A stretch of DNA of 41,414 bases, taken from NCBI GenBank assembly GCA_022616435.1, contig JAKEET010000214.1, positions 1-41,414 of the forward strand, written 5' to 3'. Below are positions 37,146 to 41,414 of this stretch, piece by piece. Source of the DNA: Gemmataceae bacterium. GTDB taxonomy: Bacteria; Planctomycetota; Planctomycetia; Gemmatales; Gemmataceae. The notes under the pieces were generated by a model, which was given only the letters and a program-made list of their open reading frames with translations, had not been told where the DNA came from and made no database searches. Position 1 is the first letter of the stretch. The number at the start of each line of letters is the position of its first letter. The position numbers were made by a program, and so were the translations under genes.

Positions 37146-39560
37146 ATGCGAATGCCGCGACTGATCGTGCTGATTGGACTCGGGCTGCTGTCCGACCCCT
37201 CTCCCCCTCAGGGGCGAGGGGAGAATGTGGTTGACTTCAACAAGGACATTCGCCCGATCCTGTCCGACAACTGCTTTCAATGTCACGGGCCCGACGAGGA
37301 AGTGCGCAAGGCGAAGCTGCGGCTCGACACGCGGCAAGGCGCCGTGGCGCCCTTGCGCCGGGGCGGGTTCGCCGTGGCCGCGGGCAAGCCGGACGCGAGC
37401 AAGCTGCTCGAGCGCGTCCTGGCCGCCGATCCCGGCGAGCGCATGCCGCCGCCGCGGACCAACAAGAAGCTGACGCCGCAACAGATCGAGCTGCTGCGCC
37501 GCTGGATCGCCGAGGGGGCGTCGTACGCCGACCACTGGGCGTTCGTGGCGCCCAGGCGCCCGCCGCTGCCCGCGGTGAGCCTCAAGGACTGGCCGCGCAA
37601 CGGCCTCGATCACTTCATCCTGGCGCGCTTGGAGAAGGAGGGCTTGAAGCCGTCGCCGCCGGCCGATCCGGTGACGTTGATTCGCCGCCTGACGCTGGAC
37701 CTGACCGGGCTGCCGCCGACGCCGGCCGAGGTGGATGAGTTTGTCGCCGCCTGGGATGCGGGGCGCGCCAAGCGGCAAGCCGTTGTTGCCGACGCTGTGG
37801 AAAGGTTGTTGTCGTCGCCGCATTACGGCGAACGCATGGCGGTCGATTGGCTGGACGCCGCCCGGTTCGCCGACACGCACGGCTACCACATCGATTCGGG
37901 GCGAGACATGACCCGGTGGCGCGAGTGGGTCATCGACGCGTTCAACGCCAACATGCCGTTCGATCGCTTCACCATCGAGCAACTGGCGGGCGATTTGCTG
38001 CCGGACGCGAGCGTCGCCCAGAAGGTCGCCAGCGGCTTCAATCGCAACCACATGATCAACTTCGAAGGCGGCGCGATCCCGGAAGAATATCTCAACGCCT
38101 ACATCGTCGATCGCGTCAACACGACCTCCACCGTCTGGCTGGGACTGACGATCACGTGCGCCCAATGCCACGACCACAAGTACGACCCGATCTCGCAACG
38201 CGAGTTCTACCAGCTGTATGCGTTCTTCAACAACGTGCCGGAAAAGGGGCTCGACGGCTCGAAAGGCAACGCGGCACCCGTGGTGCCGGCCCCGACCAAG
38301 GAGCAGCAGCGCCGGCTGAGCGAGTTCGAGGGTGCGCTGAAGAAGCTCCAGAGCAAGCAACCCGGCGATGACAAGACCAAGGCCGAGATCGCGGCGCTCC
38401 GCCAGGCGAAGGCGGCCTTTGAAAAGTCGTTGGCCACCGCCATGGTCATGCAAGAGATGCCGGCGCCGCGCGACACCTTCGTGCGCATCCGCGGCGAGTA
38501 CAACAAGAAGGGCGACAAGGTCACGGCCGGCACGCCCGCGTTCCTGCCGCCGCTGGCGAAGGGCGCGGCCGCCAATCGCCTCACGTTCGCGAAATGGCTG
38601 GTGGCGCCGGAACAGCCGTTGACCAGCCGCGTGATCGTCAACCGTTACTGGCAAATGATCTTCGGGACCGGCATCGTGAAGTCGGTGGAGGACTTCGGCT
38701 CGCAGAGCGACGCGCCGAGTCATCCCGAGCTGCTCGATTGGCTCGCGGTGGAATTCCAGCAGCCCACACCAGCGGGCAGCGGCGCCGGGCAGCCGTGGAG
38801 CGTCAAGGACTTCATTCGCATGCTGGTCACGTCGGCGGCCTACCAGCAATCCTCCGTCGTCACGAAAGAGCTGCTCGCCAAGGACCCGGACAACCGCCTG
38901 TACGCGCGCGGCCCGCGTTTCCGCTTGCAGGCCGAGTTCATCCGCGACCAGGCGCTCGCCGTGAGCGGCCTGCTGAATCGCGAGATCGGCGGCCACAGCG
39001 TCAGTCCGTACCAGCCGGCCGGTCTCTGGAAGGAATTGAGCGAGCGCAGCGACAGCAAGAACTGGACGGCCCAGTTCTTCGTGCTGAGCAAGGGCAAGGA
39101 CCTGTACCGGCGGACGATGTACACGTTCTGGAAGCGGACGTCGCCGCCGCCGCAGCTGGTGACGTTCGACGCCCCCGACCGCGAGACCTGCACGGTGCGC
39201 CGCAGCCGCACCAACACGCCGCTGCAAGCCCTGATCCTGATGAACGACCCGACCTACGTGGAGGCGTCGCGCAAGCTGGCCGAGCGTTTGCTGCGCGAGG
39301 CCAGGAGCACGGAAGAACGGATCACGCTGGCCTTTCGCCTGACGACGGCCCGGACCCCGAGCGAGCGCGAGCTGGCGGTGCTGCGCGGTGTGTTCGACAA
39401 GCAGCTCGCGCGTTACCGCGCCGACCCGCAAGCGGCGGCCAAGCTGCTGGCGGTGGGCCAGGCGCCGCGCGACGAGCGGCTCGACGCGGCGGAAACGGCG
39501 GCGTGGACGATCGTGGCGAATGTGGTGTTGAATCTGGATGAGACGGTGACGAAGAATTGA
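37146..39560 (+). CDS. DUF1549/DUF1553 planctomycete cytochrome-type exported protein
   Basis: 804 residues from ATG 37146 (GAGG upstream); earlier in-frame ATGs at 37104 and 37125 lack support. It is made of three known planctomycete domains: PSCyt1 at about 30-120 with a c-type heme motif CFQCHGPD (43-47), DUF1549 (PSCyt2) at about 150-370 with a second CxxCH, CAQCHDHKYDP (338-342), and DUF1553 (PSD1) at about 480-760 (LTSRVIVNRYWQMIFGTGIV). A charged helical linker lies between them (about 390-440). It is believed to be periplasmic and to act with DUF1501 proteins in polysaccharide use; activity is unproven. The region after the leader helix (DPSPPQGRGEN) is encoded by a palindrome. Confidence 0.92.
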   Translation: MRMPRLIVLIGLGLLSDPSPPQGRGENVVDFNKDIRPILSDNCFQCHGPDEEVRKAKLRLDTRQGAVAPLRRGGFAVAAGKPDASKLLERVLAADPGERMPPPRTNKKLTPQQIELLRRWIAEGASYADHWAFVAPRRPPLPAVSLKDWPRNGLDHFILARLEKEGLKPSPPADPVTLIRRLTLDLTGLPPTPAEVDEFVAAWDAGRAKRQAVVADAVERLLSSPHYGERMAVDWLDAARFADTHGYHIDSGRDMTRWREWVIDAFNANMPFDRFTIEQLAGDLLPDASVAQKVASGFNRNHMINFEGGAIPEEYLNAYIVDRVNTTSTVWLGLTITCAQCHDHKYDPISQREFYQLYAFFNNVPEKGLDGSKGNAAPVVPAPTKEQQRRLSEFEGALKKLQSKQPGDDKTKAEIAALRQAKAAFEKSLATAMVMQEMPAPRDTFVRIRGEYNKKGDKVTAGTPAFLPPLAKGAAANRLTFAKWLVAPEQPLTSRVIVNRYWQMIFGTGIVKSVEDFGSQSDAPSHPELLDWLAVEFQQPTPAGSGAGQPWSVKDFIRMLVTSAAYQQSSVVTKELLAKDPDNRLYARGPRFRLQAEFIRDQALAVSGLLNREIGGHSVSPYQPAGLWKELSERSDSKNWTAQFFVLSKGKDLYRRTMYTFWKRTSPPPQLVTFDAPDRETCTVRRSRTNTPLQALILMNDPTYVEASRKLAERLLREARSTEERITLAFRLTTARTPSERELAVLRGVFDKQLARYRADPQAAAKLLAVGQAPRDERLDAAETAAWTIVANVVLNLDETVTKN
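37196..37221. repeat. GC-rich palindrome inside the DUF1549 gene's leader region
   Basis: CCCCTCTCCCC (37196-37206) pairs with GGGGCGAGGGG (37211-37221) with one mismatch and a 4-base loop. It encodes PSPPQGRGE, where the signal-peptide cleavage site (usually Ala-x-Ala) would be expected. Confidence 0.75.
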
Positions 39561-39590
39561 ACAATCCGCGCCAACATGAGGAGACGAGGC

Positions 39591-39851
39591 ATGAGTGTGT
39601 CCGTGCGAAGCAGAACGTCCAAGCGCAAACCTTCGAACGACTCACGGCGTAAGAAAACGCGGAAGGCCGAAGAGGAGACCATCCGAGCGGCTTTGGCCCT
39701 GCCTCTGGACGACAGAATTCAGCTGCTGGAAGCGATCGTGACTCAGCATGAAAAGGAAGAAGGGATGACCGCTTGGGTTCGAAAAGCAAAAGCCACGCTG
39801 GCTTCGATCCGAGCTATCCACCCAGCCCGCAAAACTCGGAAAGGGAGGTGA
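39591..39851 (+). CDS. Small basic antitoxin-like protein
   Basis: 86 residues with a strongly basic N-terminus (RSRTSKRKPSNDSRRKKTRK) followed by IRAALALPLDDRIQLLEAIV, which resembles the N-terminal helix of addiction-module (Unstab_antitox) proteins. The rest has no recognised domain. A GAGGAG ribosome site lies at 39578-39583. It is the first of four tightly packed small genes (three bases to the next). Function is inferred from position only. Confidence 0.6.
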   Translation: MSVSVRSRTSKRKPSNDSRRKKTRKAEEETIRAALALPLDDRIQLLEAIVTQHEKEEGMTAWVRKAKATLASIRAIHPARKTRKGR

Positions 39852-39854
39852 GCC

Positions 39855-40043
39855 ATGTCGGTAACAGAAGCCGTATTGGAGATTGCTAAGAGTCTTCCTG
39901 ACAAATGCACATGGGACGAGGTGATGTACCGGATCTACGCCCGAAAACAGATCGAAGCGGGGCTAAAGGACGAGGCGGAAGGCCGGCTGGTCCCGCACGA
40001 GAAGGTTTTCGCGAGGCATGGGAAGAAACTAAGAGCGAGGTGA
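39855..40043 (+). CDS. Short antitoxin-like protein
   Basis: 62 residues. TWDEVMYRIYARKQIEAGLK followed by EAEGRLVPHEKVFARHGKK matches a group of short proteins commonly paired with RelE/ParE-type toxins in planctomycetes and other bacteria (antitoxin of the ParD-like or Phd-like kind). AGGGAGGTGAG (39840-39850) is a strong ribosome site. It starts three bases after the preceding gene and ends three bases before the next, consistent with one operon. Confidence 0.75.
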   Translation: MSVTEAVLEIAKSLPDKCTWDEVMYRIYARKQIEAGLKDEAEGRLVPHEKVFARHGKKLRAR

Positions 40044-40046
40044 TTC

Positions 40047-40364
40047 ATGTCAAACAAATCCGTTGTCGCCGCAGCACTCAAGCTCCCACCTCAGGAGAAG
40101 CTGCGCTTGCTGAAGAAGCTTCAACGCAGCGTCGCTGATGACGACGCCTCGATGTTTACCGATGCGATCAAGCTGCCGGTGAGCGCGAAGCTTCGGCTCA
40201 TCAAGAAGCTGGTCAAGGAAATTGAATCGGAGAGCCTTGACGATGTGGACGCGGCCTGGAAGGCCGAAATCAAACGCCGCGTCAAAGCGTTTGAGAGCGG
40301 CGAGGTGGTTCTTCATTCGGGGGATGAAGTGCTGCGAGCCTTGAAGAAGAAGTACGCCTCGTGA
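40047..40364 (+). CDS. Addiction module protein (Unstab_antitox-like) with duplicated N-terminal motif
   Basis: 105 residues. The C-terminal half, LDDVDAAWKAEIKRRVKAFE followed by SGEVVLHSGDEVLRAL, is the standard addiction-module signature (PF09720-like). The N-terminal half contains two versions of one motif: ALKLPPQEKLRLLKKLQRSV (residues about 10-29) and AIKLPVSAKLRLIKKLVKEI (about 40-59), so the protein is longer than the usual 70 or so residues. It ends in a 4-base overlap (GTGA) with the toxin gene, the usual antitoxin-toxin arrangement. AGGTGA lies upstream of the ATG. Confidence 0.85.
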   Translation: MSNKSVVAAALKLPPQEKLRLLKKLQRSVADDDASMFTDAIKLPVSAKLRLIKKLVKEIESESLDDVDAAWKAEIKRRVKAFESGEVVLHSGDEVLRALKKKYAS

Positions 40365-40687
40365 AGTATTTCCTCACAACACCGGCGACGCAGGATCTCA
40401 TCGAGGCCACCGAGTACTATGAGTCCGTATCTCCGGGCGGCGGGGCGCGGTTCCTGAAGCGCTATGAAAAGGCAGTGCGGCGAGTTTTGACGTGGCCACG
40501 GTCCTTGCCGAAGTACTACTGGCGCACCAGAATCTGCCAGATCGCGCGGTCTGACTACGGCATCGTCTTCCGCGTGGTCCGTACGAATGTATATGTCCTG
40601 GGAGTTATCTGCCTGATTCGTCACCCCAGCTATTGGAAGTCTCGTGCGCGGGACTTCGACCCCGAGGACCTTGATGATGTTGAATGA
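40361..40687 (+). CDS. RelE/ParE-type toxin
   Basis: 108 residues from GTG 40361. The pattern TTPATQDLIEATEYYESVSP, FLKRYEKAVRRVLTWPRSLP, RICQIARSDYGIVFRV and the C-terminal VYVLGVICLIRHPSYWKSR is that of the RelE/ParE superfamily (ParE-like, with the HxxxYW ending common in planctomycete members). It would poison translation or gyrase; which one cannot be told. It overlaps its antitoxin by four bases. Its 3' end overlaps the start region of the DUF1501 gene by about ten bases. Confidence 0.88.
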   Translation: MKYFLTTPATQDLIEATEYYESVSPGGGARFLKRYEKAVRRVLTWPRSLPKYYWRTRICQIARSDYGIVFRVVRTNVYVLGVICLIRHPSYWKSRARDFDPEDLDDVE

Positions 40688-41414
40688 TCGTTTCACCATG
40701 ACCCGCCGCCACTTCTTCGGCCGCTCCGCCAACGCCGTCGGCATCGCCGCCCTCGCGTCGCTCCTGGAGCAAGACGGCTTCGGGCAAGCTCCCGACGCCG
40801 CCCGGCCCGGCATCCTCCGCCTCTTGCACCACGCGCCCAGGGCCAAGCGCGTCATCTATCTGTTCATGTCGGGCGGGCCGTCGCACATTGACCTGCTCGA
40901 TTACAAGCCGCGCCTGCGCCAGCTGCACGGCACGGAGCTGCCCGCAACCGTGCGCATGGGGCAGCGCGTCACCGGCATGACGGCCGGGCAGCGCTCGTTC
41001 CCGTGCGTGGCGCCGATGAACGGCTTCCGGCGCTCCGGCCAGGCCGGGACCTGGATCAGCGACCTGTTGCCGCACACTGGCACGATTGCGGATGACATCT
41101 GCGTCATCAAATCGATGCACACCGAGGCGATCAATCACGATCCGGCGACGACGTACCTGCAGACCGGCAGCCAGCAACCCGGCCGGCCCAGCTTCGGCGC
41201 CTGGCTCAGCTACGGACTCGGTTGCGTCAGCCAGGAGCTGCCGGCGTTCATCGTGATGATCTCGCAGGGCTCGGGCAACAAGACCGATCAGCCGCTGTTT
41301 TCGCGCCTGTGGGGGAGCGGCTTCTTGCCCAGCGAGCACCAGGGGGTCCGCTTCCGCGCCGGCAATGATCCGGTCCTGTATCTCTCGAATCCGCCCGGCA
41401 TCGACGCCGCCACG
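40677..41414 (+). CDS. DUF1501 family protein, truncated by the window edge
   Basis: At least 246 codons, open at base 41414. The start may be ATG 40674, 40677 or 40698; MTRRHFFGRSANAVGIAALA from 40698 is a twin-arginine-type leader. Then comes RAKRVIYLFMSGGPSHIDLL, the hallmark of DUF1501 (sulfatase/phosphatase-like fold), IADDICVIKSMHTEAINHDP, and LQTGSQQPGRPSFGAWLSYG. Exported through Tat and usually encoded next to a DUF1549/DUF1553 gene, as a presumed working pair in the periplasm. Here the pair is separated by the toxin-antitoxin cassette. The rest of the gene lies beyond the window. Confidence 0.93.
   Translation, partial: MLNDRFTMTRRHFFGRSANAVGIAALASLLEQDGFGQAPDAARPGILRLLHHAPRAKRVIYLFMSGGPSHIDLLDYKPRLRQLHGTELPATVRMGQRVTGMTAGQRSFPCVAPMNGFRRSGQAGTWISDLLPHTGTIADDICVIKSMHTEAINHDPATTYLQTGSQQPGRPSFGAWLSYGLGCVSQELPAFIVMISQGSGNKTDQPLFSRLWGSGFLPSEHQGVRFRAGNDPVLYLSNPPGIDAAT

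Noticed and set aside
37032..39431. A 799-codon minus frame across the DUF1549/DUF1553 gene
   Set aside because: Composition is Arg/His/Gln/Val-rich with no recognisable domain, while the + frame has two heme motifs and known domains.

Overview
The window looks like chromosomal DNA from a GC-rich planctomycete, probably class Planctomycetia. The evidence is the gene content: a DUF1549/DUF1553 cytochrome-type protein with a DUF1501 partner, a LamG/propeller/heme/ThuA fusion, a very long TPR-secretin protein, a PPC-domain exported protein, Gfo/Idh/MocA with a Tat-like leader, Uma2 and DUF4058. There are also many short palindromic and tandem repeats between and inside genes. I cannot name the genus. 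I saw no rRNA, tRNA, CRISPR array, prophage or complete insertion sequence.

Layout. 1-1.7 kb: palindromic repeats, a YndJ-like membrane protein (-) and a Nudix hydrolase (+). 1.9-4.9 kb: an exported protein of unknown function and a polytopic membrane protein, separated by two palindromes. 4.9-8.9 kb: a gene-poor stretch with a 7-bp repeat array, then NYN-LOTUS putative RNase, SAM methyltransferase and GlgA-type glycogen synthase, all on +. 8.9-12.8 kb: Gfo/Idh/MocA oxidoreductase (-), then DUF4058, DUF1810, DUF72 and an unknown protein (+). 12.8-17.0 kb: one large exported LamG/propeller/cytochrome c/ThuA protein (-). 17.1-18.9 kb: a frameshifted ribbon-helix-helix gene, then a PEBP-family protein and a five-module repeat protein (-, coupled). 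19.3-24.6 kb: the 1714-residue TPR-secretin with a clear terminator. 24.7-29.2 kb: Uma2 (+), then a D-threonine-aldolase-like enzyme, an aminotransferase and an FHA-GAF-HD-GYP regulator (-). 29.5-35.7 kb: PPC-domain protein, thioredoxin-like protein, alpha/beta hydrolase, LPG-synthase-type membrane protein and 5'-nucleotidase (+). 35.8-37.1 kb: family 2 glycosyltransferase and a probable SRPBCC remnant (-). 37.1-41.4 kb: DUF1549/DUF1553 protein, a four-gene toxin-antitoxin-like cassette, and the start of a DUF1501 gene cut by the window edge.

Genes that appear to work together: DUF1549/DUF1553 with DUF1501, a pair usually adjacent in planctomycetes but split here by the toxin-antitoxin cassette; the coupled five-module protein and PEBP protein; and the overlapping PPC and thioredoxin-like genes. 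Most other neighbours look like independent housekeeping or accessory genes.

The most unusual signal is that short repeats have entered or define coding ends. An 81-bp palindrome lies in frame inside the ThuA fusion gene. A GCATGCTTTCGCCG-type palindrome supplies the last codons and stop of the YndJ-like gene. A GC-rich palindrome sits in the signal-peptide region of the DUF1549 protein. A 17-bp tandem repeat covers the secretin stop codon. Heptamer arrays flank the NYN-LOTUS gene and encode its tail. I did not find a convincing new multi-gene system; the repeat-gene interplay and the cassette splitting the DUF1553/DUF1501 pair are the best leads.
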